NCBI RefSeq assembly: GCF_003443615.1
Contig: NZ_CP031967.1
Location: 2,232,001-2,296,000 of the forward strand
Origin: Alteromonas sp. BL110
Lineage (GTDB): Bacteria; Pseudomonadota; Gammaproteobacteria; Enterobacterales; Alteromonadaceae
Reading direction: 5' to 3'
Length of the DNA: 64,000 nt
In this document: piece by piece, positions 19,774 to 28,135 of the stretch
Layout of the letters: each line of letters begins with the position of its first letter
Position numbering within the stretch: position 1 is the stretch's first letter
The notes under the pieces: generated by a model
What the model was told of the DNA's origin: nothing
The model's database searches: none
The model's input: the letters and a program-made list of their open reading frames with translations, nothing else
Translations under genes and position numbers: made by a program

Positions 19774-20408
19774 TGCCTACTTCAGCGCTTGTTACCGCTA
19801 CGGTTGAATCGGCTCTAAACAAACTGCTGTCTTTAGATGAAGGCAGCGAAAAAAAGCTAAAAGCCCTCAATGGCGCCAGGCTTACGGCGTTTGTTTCGCC
19901 GCTGCCTTACGGTATCACCTTGTCTTTTTCTGATCGTGTCGACGTGCTAAGCGAACAGGGCTCGTTTGAAGATGCTGTGGCGTCGCTTGGAGCAAAAGAC
20001 TGCTGTATTAAAACGTCGCTACAGACCTTGCCAGAGTTAAAAGAAACCAGCCAATTGACTCGCCTCATTCAACAAAAAGCACTCTTTTTAGAAGGGGAGC
20101 TCAACGTCGCTCAGCAAGTCAGCGCCTTATTTCAGCAGCTCGATATCGACGTTGAAGAGTTGCTCGCGCAAAAGACCAATGACGTTATTGCCCACCAAAC
20201 CGTGAAAACGGTAAAAACAGTGCATGAAAAATCGATGACGGCGCTAGCGTCTTTGGCGAAGGTCTTCGGCAATGCCGTGGTAGAAGAAAAACAGCTAGCA
20301 GCACATAAGCTTGCGGTAATGCACTTCAGTGATGAAGTGAATGTGCTTCGCGATAGGGCAGAGAGTGCCGAAGCAAGATTGCGTCGTTTAGAAGAAAAAC
20401 TTAAGTAA
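19773..20408 (+). CDS. ubiJ: Ubiquinone biosynthesis accessory factor UbiJ
   Basis: 211 residues. The start overlaps the ubiE stop (TAATG). An N-terminal SCP2 sterol-carrier-like lipid-binding domain (about residues 15-115) is followed by a C-terminal helical part ending in a coiled coil (AESAEARLRRLEEKL). Assignment rests on this fold and on the position between ubiE and ubiB, the standard gammaproteobacterial order. UbiJ helps organise the soluble Ubi complex and binds the hydrophobic intermediates. Confidence 0.92.
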   Translation: MPTSALVTATVESALNKLLSLDEGSEKKLKALNGARLTAFVSPLPYGITLSFSDRVDVLSEQGSFEDAVASLGAKDCCIKTSLQTLPELKETSQLTRLIQQKALFLEGELNVAQQVSALFQQLDIDVEELLAQKTNDVIAHQTVKTVKTVHEKSMTALASLAKVFGNAVVEEKQLAAHKLAVMHFSDEVNVLRDRAESAEARLRRLEEKLK

Positions 20409-20431
20409 TATTGAGAGAAGCAGGCTCATAA

Positions 20432-22060
20432 ATGCGTATTGTTAGGTTATACCGAATTAACAAGGTATTGTTGGAACACGGCTTAGATGAACTTATTCCA
20501 GCAAAGTGGTTACCCTGGTACGCGCGAATTATGCGCCATGCCATTTTTTGGGTGCGCAATAAGCATAAAGGGAAATCACCTGGCGAGCGCATTACTCTTG
20601 CATTGCAAAACCTTGGGCCGGTCTTTATCAAGTTTGGTCAAATGCTGTCTACACGCCGCGATTTGCTTCCCCCTGCCATTGCTAATGAGCTTGCCCGCTT
20701 ACAAGATAAAGTACCTCCATTCTCGTCAGACGCTGCACAAAATATCATTAAGCAGGCACTAGGGCTGTCTGATTTAAAAGAGTTATTTAGCGAGTTTGAA
20801 ACCGCACCACTTGCGTCGGCTTCTATTGCGCAAGTTCATGCAGCAAAGTTAAAGCACAATAACGAAGACGTTGTAGTAAAGGTATTAAGGCCAGATATTC
20901 GCGATACCATAGTGGCAGATATGGAGCTACTGTTTAGCTTAGCGAATGTTCTACAGCGTTGGTTGCCAGACGGCAAGCGCTTACGGCCGGTAGAAGTTGT
21001 CGTGGAATACCGTAAAACTATTGTCGATGAGCTCGATTTACTGCGTGAGTCGGCAAACGGTATCCAGCTAGGTCGTAATTTTGAGGGCTCAGACGCCTTA
21101 TATGTACCTAAGATTTACAGCGACTACTGTCGCAGTAATGTATTGGTTATGGAGCGTATTTACGGCTTACCTATTTCTAATATCGATGCTTTGCTGACAC
21201 AAAATACTAATATGAAAAAGTTAGCAGAACGCGGGGTTGAAGTGTTTTTTACCCAAGTATTTCGCGACAGCTTTTTCCATGCTGATATGCACCCAGGCAA
21301 CATTTTTGTATCTACGGAACATCCTCAGAATCCAAAATATATCGCTATCGATTTTGGCATCGTAGGCACGCTTAACCGCGAAGATAAACGTTATTTGGCC
21401 GAAAACTTTATTGCATTTTTTAACCGCGATTATCGCAAGGTGGCGCAGCTTCACGCCGACTCAGGTTGGGTGCCGCAAGACACCAATATCGATGAATTCG
21501 AGATGGCCATTCGCACAGTATGCGAACCTATTTTTCAAAAGCCCTTGGCAGAAATATCATTTGGTAACGTACTGCTGCAGCTATTCAATACGGCTCGTCG
21601 TTTCAATATGGTAGTACAGCCTCAGCTTGTACTGCTGCAAAAAACACTGCTTTATATTGAAGGACTGGGGCGTCAGCTCTACCCCCAGCTCGATTTATGG
21701 AAAACCGCCAAGCCGTTCCTTGAAAACTGGATGAAAGAGCAAATTGGCTTTACGGCCATGATGGGGAAAGTGAAAGACAACCTACCTTTCTGGTCTGAAA
21801 AACTTCCCGAAATGCCGGACCTGCTTTACGATAGTTTGCAGCAAATGAAGCGCTTGCCTTTGCAACAGCAAAGAGCACATTTGGCACTGATACAAGAACA
21901 AAAGAAAACAACTCAGACCACTCATTTGAGCCTAGTAGGTGCAACCTTTGTACTGATGTCAGCTATATTGCCAATTTACGATTTATCATGGTATTTCCCT
22001 GCAGTTACAGGCGTAATTGGTGCACTTTGTTGGTATTTAGCGTGGCGGAAAGGGCTGTGA
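20432..22060 (+). CDS. ubiB: Ubiquinone biosynthesis atypical kinase UbiB
   Basis: 542 residues. ABC1/ADCK atypical kinase: the KxGQ motif at Lys67-Gln70 ([16 protein letters not shown]), the alanine-rich ATP loop ([16 protein letters not shown]), VVKVLRPDI, the catalytic HADMHPGN loop and the metal-binding DFGIVG. Two hydrophobic helices at the C-terminus (about 497-538) anchor it to the inner membrane. It is needed for ubiquinone synthesis, probably through an ATPase activity that extracts lipid intermediates. It lies 23 bases after ubiJ in the same operon. Confidence 0.96.
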   Translation: MRIVRLYRINKVLLEHGLDELIPAKWLPWYARIMRHAIFWVRNKHKGKSPGERITLALQNLGPVFIKFGQMLSTRRDLLPPAIANELARLQDKVPPFSSDAAQNIIKQALGLSDLKELFSEFETAPLASASIAQVHAAKLKHNNEDVVVKVLRPDIRDTIVADMELLFSLANVLQRWLPDGKRLRPVEVVVEYRKTIVDELDLLRESANGIQLGRNFEGSDALYVPKIYSDYCRSNVLVMERIYGLPISNIDALLTQNTNMKKLAERGVEVFFTQVFRDSFFHADMHPGNIFVSTEHPQNPKYIAIDFGIVGTLNREDKRYLAENFIAFFNRDYRKVAQLHADSGWVPQDTNIDEFEMAIRTVCEPIFQKPLAEISFGNVLLQLFNTARRFNMVVQPQLVLLQKTLLYIEGLGRQLYPQLDLWKTAKPFLENWMKEQIGFTAMMGKVKDNLPFWSEKLPEMPDLLYDSLQQMKRLPLQQQRAHLALIQEQKKTTQTTHLSLVGATFVLMSAILPIYDLSWYFPAVTGVIGALCWYLAWRKGL

Positions 22061-22353
22061 TTTTTGTTACGCTGCGGTGAAATATTTATGAAATCCGTAG
22101 TTAATTGATTAATTTGTATAGTAATCGTCCCGAAGAGTGTTATAGTGGTTACGGCTTTAAGCCAAAGTCTTTAAATAGACGCGATTTTGTATTATTTGCT
22201 ATATGTAAAACCACTCGAGTTACCCGGTAATTTGTTGTAAGTTGTTTGTCCATTCGTAAGTAAGACCCAATACTCCGCCAATTTGAAGACTCTAAAGAAC
22301 TTTGTTACACGCGCTTATGCGCAATTTAATACGATATTTGAGGTCTATACGAC

Positions 22354-22563
22354 ATGTCTAAAGTTACAGGCACAGTTAAGTGGTTCAACGCTGATAAAGG
22401 TTACGGTTTCCTAACTCAGGATAACGGCGGCAAGGACGTTTTCGTTCATTTCCGTGCGATCATCTCTGACGGTTACAAAACGCTTCCAGAAGGTCAGCGA
22501 GTAGAATTTGAAGTTGAAGAAGGTCAAAAAGGTCTTCAAGCTGCTAACGTGCAAGCTATCTAA
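22354..22563 (+). CDS. Cold-shock domain RNA-binding protein (CspA family)
   Basis: 69 residues, the standard single cold-shock domain. [18 protein letters not shown] contains RNP1 (KGYGFL), and DVFVHF is RNP2. It binds single-stranded RNA/DNA as a chaperone. A gap of about 290 bases separates it from ubiB, long enough for the long 5' untranslated leader typical of cold-inducible members, but I could not identify a cold box. It is followed directly by a strong terminator, so it is monocistronic. Confidence 0.95.
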   Translation: MSKVTGTVKWFNADKGYGFLTQDNGGKDVFVHFRAIISDGYKTLPEGQRVEFEVEEGQKGLQAANVQAI

Positions 22564-22569
22564 GAATTC

Positions 22570-22599
22570 AAAAACGGCGGTCATTTGACCGCCGTTTTT
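22570..22599 (+). terminator. Intrinsic terminator of the cold-shock gene
   Basis: The arms AAAAACGGCGGTCA and TGACCGCCGTTTTT form a perfect 14-bp hairpin with a 2-base loop and a T-run, 6 bases after the cold-shock stop codon. Confidence 0.93.
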
Positions 22600-22871
22600 C
22601 TTTCTATCGTTTACATTCCTCACGCTCACACTACTCGCGTAAATAAGCTTTCAGTTAATATCACGTTTAACGAATGGCCCTTTTCAAACTAGTTTAAAAC
22701 GTAGCTACCCTAACCATCTATTGTCTTCACAATAAAAACTACTAGCTAACCCCATTATATTTCATGCTTGCCGTATATTACTGATATCAATCCACAGCGG
22801 TATTGCGTAGTCATGGCGTTTAATGCTTTACTCATCACAACGACCATTTAGGTTACTTCAGGGAGTGCTTT

Positions 22872-23516
22872 ATGCGCATGATATCAATTATTCGATCCTC
22901 ACTGGCTGCTGTACTATTTCTTATTTGTTCAAACTCTATTTATGCTGCTCAGGCAAATGAGCGAGTCGCTGAAAACGCGGTTTTAGCGACTGTGCTAAAT
23001 ACCGAAATCCGCATGAACGACGTAATGCCTAGCGAAAAAGAGCGCAAGAACTTGAAGCAGCAGTCGAAAGACAATTATACCGAAATGCTTGAATATGTTG
23101 TCCGTGTTAATGCGTCTAACAAAATTTATGAGCTTGTATTAGAGGACTATGCAAAGCAAAAAGGTATTACTGTTAATCAAACACTGGTGAGTAAGTTTAT
23201 TGAGAAGTTTGAAAGTCAGGTTTCAGGTGAATCTGCAACGAAACCCATTAAAGAAATAGCGGCCAAGCAGGTTATGCAATTTTACACAGAAAAAGCGATG
23301 TATGAAGAGTTTGGAGGGCGCGTTATTTTTCGTCAGTCTAACCCGCAAATGCCGATTGACGCTTATAATACACTGTTATCTCGCTATCGCGACGAAAGTA
23401 AACTCAACATAATAGATGAGGACTTGCGCGATGCATTTTGGGATGTATTTGCGCCTCCCTTTCAATTCGAAATAGCACCGGAAAATGTCGACTTTAATCA
23501 GCCCTGGTGGCTTTAG
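22872..23516 (+). CDS. Exported SurA-N-like hypothetical protein
   Basis: 214 residues; GGGAG precedes the ATG by 7 bases. A signal peptide (about residues 1-25, cleaved near IYA-AQA) directs export. The mature part is helical and charged. Its opening (ENAVLATVLNTEIRMNDVMP, then a helix with an ELVLEDYAKQKGI segment) resembles the SurA/PpiD N-terminal chaperone domain, in which a short strand is followed by helices. No prolyl isomerase domain follows. It ends in an unusual aromatic tail, FNQPWWL. A periplasmic chaperone-like role is a guess; I do not recognise a named family. Confidence 0.7.
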   Translation: MRMISIIRSSLAAVLFLICSNSIYAAQANERVAENAVLATVLNTEIRMNDVMPSEKERKNLKQQSKDNYTEMLEYVVRVNASNKIYELVLEDYAKQKGITVNQTLVSKFIEKFESQVSGESATKPIKEIAAKQVMQFYTEKAMYEEFGGRVIFRQSNPQMPIDAYNTLLSRYRDESKLNIIDEDLRDAFWDVFAPPFQFEIAPENVDFNQPWWL

Positions 23517-23632
23517 ATGGTGAGTTTAGTTAGTAGCATTTAAAAAAGGCTTTAATTAGCACCCTAAAAAGTAAAGTGCCTGACGAAATTCCTTAAAAAA
23601 CTAAAAATTTTGAAAAAAGGCAACACCTCACT

Positions 23633-24115
23633 ATGCGTAGTGAAAATACAAGCAGTATAGACACAATCGACAAAGCCATTTTGGCCATTCTTCAGAATAA
23701 TGCTGATACGCCTGTGGCAGAAATTGCCGAGCAAGTCGGGCTAACAGTAACGCCCTGCTGGCGACGTATTCAAAAGCTAGAAGGAAAGGGTGTAATCTCC
23801 AAGCGAGTGGCGTTATTGCAAGCAAAACAGTTAGGCCTTGCAATGACGGTTTTCGTTCAGGTAAAAGCAGGAAGGCATGATGGAAAGTGGCTAGCAAGCT
23901 TCGCTAAACACGCGGCGTCTTTTGATGAAGTCGTTGAATGTTATCGCATGTCCGGCGAATACGACTACCTGCTAAAAGTACTTGTTACCGATATGGATTG
24001 CTTTGATCATTTTTATAAGCGATTGGTTAACGGTATAGAGTTTTCAGACGTCACGTCAAGCTTTGCAATGGAGCAGATTAAGTACACAACCTCAGTGCCG
24101 TTAAACCACGTTTAA
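23633..24115 (+). CDS. Lrp/AsnC-family transcriptional regulator
   Basis: 160 residues. N-terminal HTH (SIDTIDKAILAILQNNADTP, then EIAEQVGLTVTPCWRRIQKL) is followed by an AsnC/RAM effector-binding domain (VVECYRMSGEYDYLLKVLV). Members form octamers and respond to amino acids. The gene is unlinked to a metabolic operon, so its targets cannot be inferred. The upstream 60 bases are very AT-rich, which is compatible with self-binding. Confidence 0.93.
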   Translation: MRSENTSSIDTIDKAILAILQNNADTPVAEIAEQVGLTVTPCWRRIQKLEGKGVISKRVALLQAKQLGLAMTVFVQVKAGRHDGKWLASFAKHAASFDEVVECYRMSGEYDYLLKVLVTDMDCFDHFYKRLVNGIEFSDVTSSFAMEQIKYTTSVPLNHV

Positions 24116-24128
24116 AATGCAAAAAAAA

Positions 24129-24153
24129 ATGGGGCCGGTTTGACGGGCCCCAT
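24129..24153. terminator. Intrinsic terminator between convergent genes
   Basis: The arms ATGGGGCC and GGCCCCAT form an 8-bp hairpin. Reading the minus strand, it is followed by a long T-run (the A-run at 24119-24129). It terminates the 54-codon minus-strand gene and probably also serves the Lrp-family gene. Confidence 0.85.
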
Positions 24154-24158
24154 ATAAA

Positions 24159-24323
24159 TTAATGATTTTGTTCTTCAACGTGCTGGTCGGCAAATATCTT
24201 GGATTTCTTTTTAATTTTACATCCTAAGATACGCTGCGCATTTTTACGGCCGATATAGTGGGCGACTGTATAGGGGTGCGCGCGTTTGAAGAACCGTGAG
24301 AACGAATGGAATACATTTTCCAT
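24159..24323 (-). CDS. Small basic protein of 54 residues, function unknown
   Basis: The ATG at 24323 has a perfect AAGGAG about 8 bases upstream, so this start is preferred over an upstream in-frame codon that would give 77 residues. The stop is followed at once by an intrinsic terminator with a T-run, which supports a real monocistronic gene. The product (MENVFHSFSRFFKRAHPYTV at the start) is rich in Lys, Arg, His and aromatic residues and has one cysteine (ILGCKIKKKSK). It has no signal peptide or membrane helix. I do not recognise a family. A nucleic-acid-binding or ribosome-associated role would fit the charge but is speculative. Confidence 0.7.
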   Translation of the reverse strand: MENVFHSFSRFFKRAHPYTVAHYIGRKNAQRILGCKIKKKSKIFADQHVEEQNH

Positions 24324-24711
24324 AGTATTGGCTCCTTCTGTAAAAAATTGCCCCAAATAAAATATAGTAATATTACAGTTTGATGTCAACAAAATATTGC
24401 CTGAGTTATCGTAGAAATTTCGTTCACATGGTAAGGATAGACTAGCGGGCGCTGATCATCCTCTATTCATTGGTATACATTGGTTGCTTGAACGGATCAT
24501 ATTTTGATCGCAGATTTTCAGATTGAGCCAATGAGCAACTAATAATAGTCGCCGCAAATGCCGCATGACAGGAAGGGAGTCGGAGACAGCAAAAACTCGC
24601 AACGTATAGGGTTAAGTATAGCGCTGAATAGAAAGTGAACACCACTGACTTTCAATGATGTTCACTATTGTTTTGAGTAATTGGGATCTACTGCGATCCC
24701 ATCAATGTGTG
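24324..24711. other. Intergenic region, no gene accepted
   Basis: Nearly 390 bases. A 60-codon minus-strand frame at 24463-24645 begins with GTG and has no ribosome-binding site. A small hairpin, TGGGATC/GATCCCA at 24682-24701, lies just after cydB on the minus strand and may be a weak terminator without a T-run. Nothing else was seen. Confidence 0.45.
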
Positions 24712-25719
24712 TTAGTAGTAAGACAGCTTTTCCGATTTGCCGGAGAAAATCTTATATACCATGGCCGTATAGGCCAAAATAATAGGAACAACAATAACTA
24801 CGCCAACTAGCAAGAAACGCAGAGAGTTAGCGTCGCTGAGCGCATCCATCACCGTCATTTGCCCAGGTATAATAAACGGGTAGTAGCTAATGCCAAATGC
24901 GGTAAAGCAAAGTAAAAATATAAGTAAGGCAATAAAGAACGGGAGCCATTCGCCTTTACCTTGCGCGCTAGGCAGTTTCTTGAGCAACACACCACACAAT
25001 GCTAAAAGGGCGAAACAAGCTACGGGTATTGCGAATAGCACATAGCCCCAAGGTGCTGATAGCCATAAATCTCGCACATCGTCGTGTAAGGTTAGGTTTG
25101 CGATACTTACTGCAGTAATCCCCACAGCCAGCACAATCAAACCTCGGCGTGCCCAGTAATACGCTTTTTGTTGAAGCTCACCTTCGCCTTTAAGTATTAA
25201 CCAGCACGAGCCAATAAATGCATAGGCTGCCGTAACACCAAATGCCGCAAGTAGTGCAAAGCCTTGCGCCCAAATATCAGTTCGAAGCCCCGTAACGTAT
25301 ATGCCCAACATGTAACCCTGAGCAAGTGTGGTTAAAAGCGAACCGTATTTGAATACCAAATCCCACTTACGCTTTTTCACCTGCACAACTTTGGCGCGAA
25401 AGTCGAACGCTACGCCGCGCAGAATAAGCCCCAACAACATAAAAGTTGCAGGCAAGTACAGGGTCTGCAAAAACTCACTATGAGCTTCAGGAAAAGCAAT
25501 GAGCAGCAAACCTATAGCGAGCACAAGCCAAGTCTCATTTGCATCCCAGTATGGGCCGATAGAGGCTATCATGTCGTCGCGGAAAGCCTCTGTTCTTGGC
25601 GGAATAAGTACACCTACGCCTAAATCATAACCATCTAAAATGGCGTACAACAATACAGATAAACCGAGTAAACCCACATAAATATTTCCAAGCATTTCTG
25701 CTGATATATTTTCAAACAT
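24712..25719 (-). CDS. cydB: Cytochrome bd-type ubiquinol oxidase subunit II
   Basis: 335 residues with about eight to nine membrane helices. The subunit II signature near the start is ILDGYDLGVGVL, followed by SIGPYWDANETWLVLA and FRAKV. Together with CydA it forms a quinol oxidase that reduces oxygen to water without pumping protons. It starts 12 bases after cydA. No small CydX-like frame was recognised after it, as is common in CIO-type operons. Confidence 0.95.
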   Translation of the reverse strand: MFENISAEMLGNIYVGLLGLSVLLYAILDGYDLGVGVLIPPRTEAFRDDMIASIGPYWDANETWLVLAIGLLLIAFPEAHSEFLQTLYLPATFMLLGLILRGVAFDFRAKVVQVKKRKWDLVFKYGSLLTTLAQGYMLGIYVTGLRTDIWAQGFALLAAFGVTAAYAFIGSCWLILKGEGELQQKAYYWARRGLIVLAVGITAVSIANLTLHDDVRDLWLSAPWGYVLFAIPVACFALLALCGVLLKKLPSAQGKGEWLPFFIALLIFLLCFTAFGISYYPFIIPGQMTVMDALSDANSLRFLLVGVVIVVPIILAYTAMVYKIFSGKSEKLSYY

Positions 25720-25731
25720 AATTTGCTCTCC

Positions 25732-27105
25732 CTATACCGTGCTTGGGTCAGGTTCAGAAGGTTGCATCTTTGCCTTCGCCACTTCCCGCTCTTCCGTTGT
25801 TATTTCTTCAATTTCAACTGCTCGTCTGCACATCAACATCAGTGTTCCCATGTATGCGATTAGAAGGACAGTGTAAATTACAAGGTAAAGCGTGAACGAC
25901 AGAGCAATATTAGCCGGAGGCAACTGCGTAACCGCATCCACGGTTCGTAATACACCACTTACCAAATAAGGCTGCCGACCTATTTCTGTAACGTACCAGC
26001 CTGCTAACGTTGCTATCCAGCCACTAAATGCCATACCTGCAAAGGTGCGTTTCAGCCACACAGGAAATTCTTTCTTGCGAATAAGGTAAAGACTGCCAAG
26101 CCACGAAACGGCCAGCATTAGCATACCCATACCCACCATGACTCTGAAGCCGAAGAACACAGGAGCAACGGGCGGATGCTCTCCTTCAAACTCATTGAGT
26201 CCTTTTATTTCGCCCTTAAGCTCGTGTGTAAGAATTAAACTCGCCCCATAAGGAATAGGAATTTCAAAGTGGTTCTCTTTGCTTTCTTCGTCTGGAATTG
26301 CAAAAAGCAATAAAGGTGCACCTTCAGTGGTTTCCCATAGCCCTTCCATCGCCGCCACTTTTTGAGGTTGATGCTCAAGGGTATTTAAACCGTGCATGTC
26401 TCCAGCAAAAATCTGCAAAGGGATAAGCACTGCCGCCGTATAGGTGGCTGTTTTAAGCGCTAATTTTGGGGCGAGTTTATCGTCACCTTTCAACATGCGG
26501 TACGCCGAAAGCCCAGCAATGAGGAAACTGGCTGTTAGACCAGACGCTAACATCATGTGTACAAAGCGATAGGGGAAAGACGGGTTAAAAATAATCTCTT
26601 TCCAGTTTGTGGCATACACCACGCCGTCTACCACTTCAAAGCCTTGTGGGGTTTGCATCCAGCTATTAAGCGCTAATATCCAAAATGCAGAGGTTGTGGT
26701 GCCAAGGGCAACAATAAGGGTAGATGCTGTGTGCAGCCAGTTAGGAACACGGCGTATGCCGAATAACATGATGCCTAAGAATGTAGCTTCCAAGAAGAAA
26801 GCAGTAAGTACTTCGTAGCCTAAAAGCGGGCCAGCTACGTTTCCGACTTTCTCCATAAACCCTGGCCAGTTGGTACCAAATTGAAATGACATGGTAACGC
26901 CGCTTACCACACCTAAGGCAAAGCTGAGGGCAAAAACACGTACCCAAAAACGATACATGCGCATCCACACTGGGTGACCTGAGATGTTAGAGCGCAGTTT
27001 AAAATAGAATAGAAACCAGCCCATCGCCATAGTGATGGTTGGAAACAAAATATGGAAACTAATATTTAACGCAAATTGTAAACGAGACAGCAAGAATGCA
27101 TCCAC
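25732..27105 (-). CDS. cydA: Cytochrome bd-type ubiquinol oxidase subunit I, short Q-loop (CIO-like)
   Basis: 457 residues, starting at a GTG with AAGGGGG upstream. His18 (NISFHILFPT) matches a haem ligand of E. coli CydA. The quinol loop begins with GDMHGLNTLEHQPQKVAAME, where E. coli reads GDESGYEMGDVQKTKLAAIE. It is much shorter than in E. coli, which explains the smaller size and places the enzyme with the cyanide-insensitive (CIO) group. It acts in the inner membrane with CydB. The upstream GbsR-like gene ends 11 bases before, so regulator and oxidase form one operon. Confidence 0.95.
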   Translation of the reverse strand: MDAFLLSRLQFALNISFHILFPTITMAMGWFLFYFKLRSNISGHPVWMRMYRFWVRVFALSFALGVVSGVTMSFQFGTNWPGFMEKVGNVAGPLLGYEVLTAFFLEATFLGIMLFGIRRVPNWLHTASTLIVALGTTTSAFWILALNSWMQTPQGFEVVDGVVYATNWKEIIFNPSFPYRFVHMMLASGLTASFLIAGLSAYRMLKGDDKLAPKLALKTATYTAAVLIPLQIFAGDMHGLNTLEHQPQKVAAMEGLWETTEGAPLLLFAIPDEESKENHFEIPIPYGASLILTHELKGEIKGLNEFEGEHPPVAPVFFGFRVMVGMGMLMLAVSWLGSLYLIRKKEFPVWLKRTFAGMAFSGWIATLAGWYVTEIGRQPYLVSGVLRTVDAVTQLPPANIALSFTLYLVIYTVLLIAYMGTLMLMCRRAVEIEEITTEEREVAKAKMQPSEPDPSTV

Positions 27106-27116
27106 AGAGAGCCCCC

Positions 27117-27674
27117 TTAGTTAACGCTGTTTTTTCCCGGAAGTAGCTTGTCCTTAAGCTCAAGCATACGGCCCACGCCAGAACCTAACTTCATTAACGT
27201 GTTTAACTTTTCAGGCCCAAGATTCTGAAGCTCTTCAGACCATGCCGTAATTGATTCGAGTAAATCGTGAATTTCGTTCAGTTTATGTTGAGCATTTGCC
27301 TCCTTTTCATTAGCGGGTGCATCGAGAAGTAAATCCCGAAGTAGGCTCATGGTTGGGTCTATCTCACGCTTTCTGCGCTCTTCAAATACCCGATTTGCCA
27401 GCGTCCAAATATCACCGGCAGGAATAAAGAACTCTTTTCTCTCACCAGGAACATGGTGTTGTCTAACTAAGCGCCATGACTGAAGCTCTTTTAAGCCCAT
27501 ACTCGTGTTGCCTCTGGAGATATTGAGCGCATCGGCAATCTCTTGTGCCGAAATAGGCTCTTCGTTCAAAACAATAAGTGCAAGAATTTGCCCTACTGTC
27601 CGATTAAAACCCCAGCGACTTCCCATTTCGCCAAAGTGCATGACCGCAGATGTAATTAAAGGCGTCATTTTCAT
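27117..27674 (-). CDS. GbsR/MarR-family transcriptional regulator of the cyd operon
   Basis: 185 residues. An N-terminal winged helix (RTVGQILALIVLNEEPISAQ, then EIADALNISRGNTSMGLKEL) is followed by a helical C-terminal half, the GbsR architecture. It is the first gene of the operon with cydA-cydB. An inverted repeat, TTTCAG-N6-CTGAAA, lies 16 bases before its start codon and is a candidate autoregulatory operator. GbsR proteins usually sense osmolytes, but here the linkage suggests control of the bd oxidase; the ligand is unknown. Confidence 0.9.
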   Translation of the reverse strand: MKMTPLITSAVMHFGEMGSRWGFNRTVGQILALIVLNEEPISAQEIADALNISRGNTSMGLKELQSWRLVRQHHVPGERKEFFIPAGDIWTLANRVFEERRKREIDPTMSLLRDLLLDAPANEKEANAQHKLNEIHDLLESITAWSEELQNLGPEKLNTLMKLGSGVGRMLELKDKLLPGKNSVN

Positions 27675-28135
27675 TTTTATTTTCCAGAAGTTTCAGAAAT
27701 TACTGAAAGTTTATTGTGTGAGGTCAATAAATACAAGTTTTATTCATGTTATGAGCCGTATAAAACGAAAATTTAATGTTTATACAAATGCCTAATTTAA
27801 CCAAAATAATTATTAAAAAAGCTCTTCAGGGCGACATGAGACGGGCGATTCCAAATTTAAATAGGGAGTTACCCCTAGAGTTTTTCCTTATCCTTATGTC
27901 TAGTTTTCTTACTAAATCTATCGTTGTAATGTCCACGAATTCATACGCTAACTTATTAATAAGTAATAAATATTAGCTTTAAGTTATTTAATTTTATTGT
28001 TTGATTTGTTGGCGAAAGCGACATTCTTGAACTAACGTTCACAGTCTTGTCGAGTGTTTTTGTTAAAGAGCTTTCTCAACATAGACCATGGAAGAGAGCT
28101 ACCTCTCGAATTAATATACGCGCTAAAGGAAAGAC
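27675..28135. other. Divergent promoter region of the cyd operon and the giant surface-protein gene
   Basis: About 460 AT-rich bases. Apart from the inverted repeat at 27691-27708 I see no convincing gene. A 66-codon plus-strand frame at 27776-27976 lacks a ribosome-binding site. The stretch after 27980 should hold the promoter of the 17-kb gene. Confidence 0.45.
27691..27708. promoter_or_regulatory. Candidate GbsR-family operator (inverted repeat)
   Basis: TTTCAG-AAATTA-CTGAAA is a 6-6-6 inverted repeat, 16 bases upstream of the GbsR-like start codon. Position and symmetry suggest a dimer-binding site that represses the gbsR-like/cydAB transcript. This is inferred only from position. Confidence 0.45.

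Noticed and set aside
24463..24645. 60-codon minus-strand frame after cydB, considered as a CydX or small exported protein
   Set aside because: It starts with GTG without a ribosome-binding site, lacks the CydX pattern, and is separated from cydB.
27776..27976. 66-codon plus-strand frame upstream of the giant gene
   Set aside because: No ribosome-binding site, low-complexity AT-rich sequence, no family recognised.
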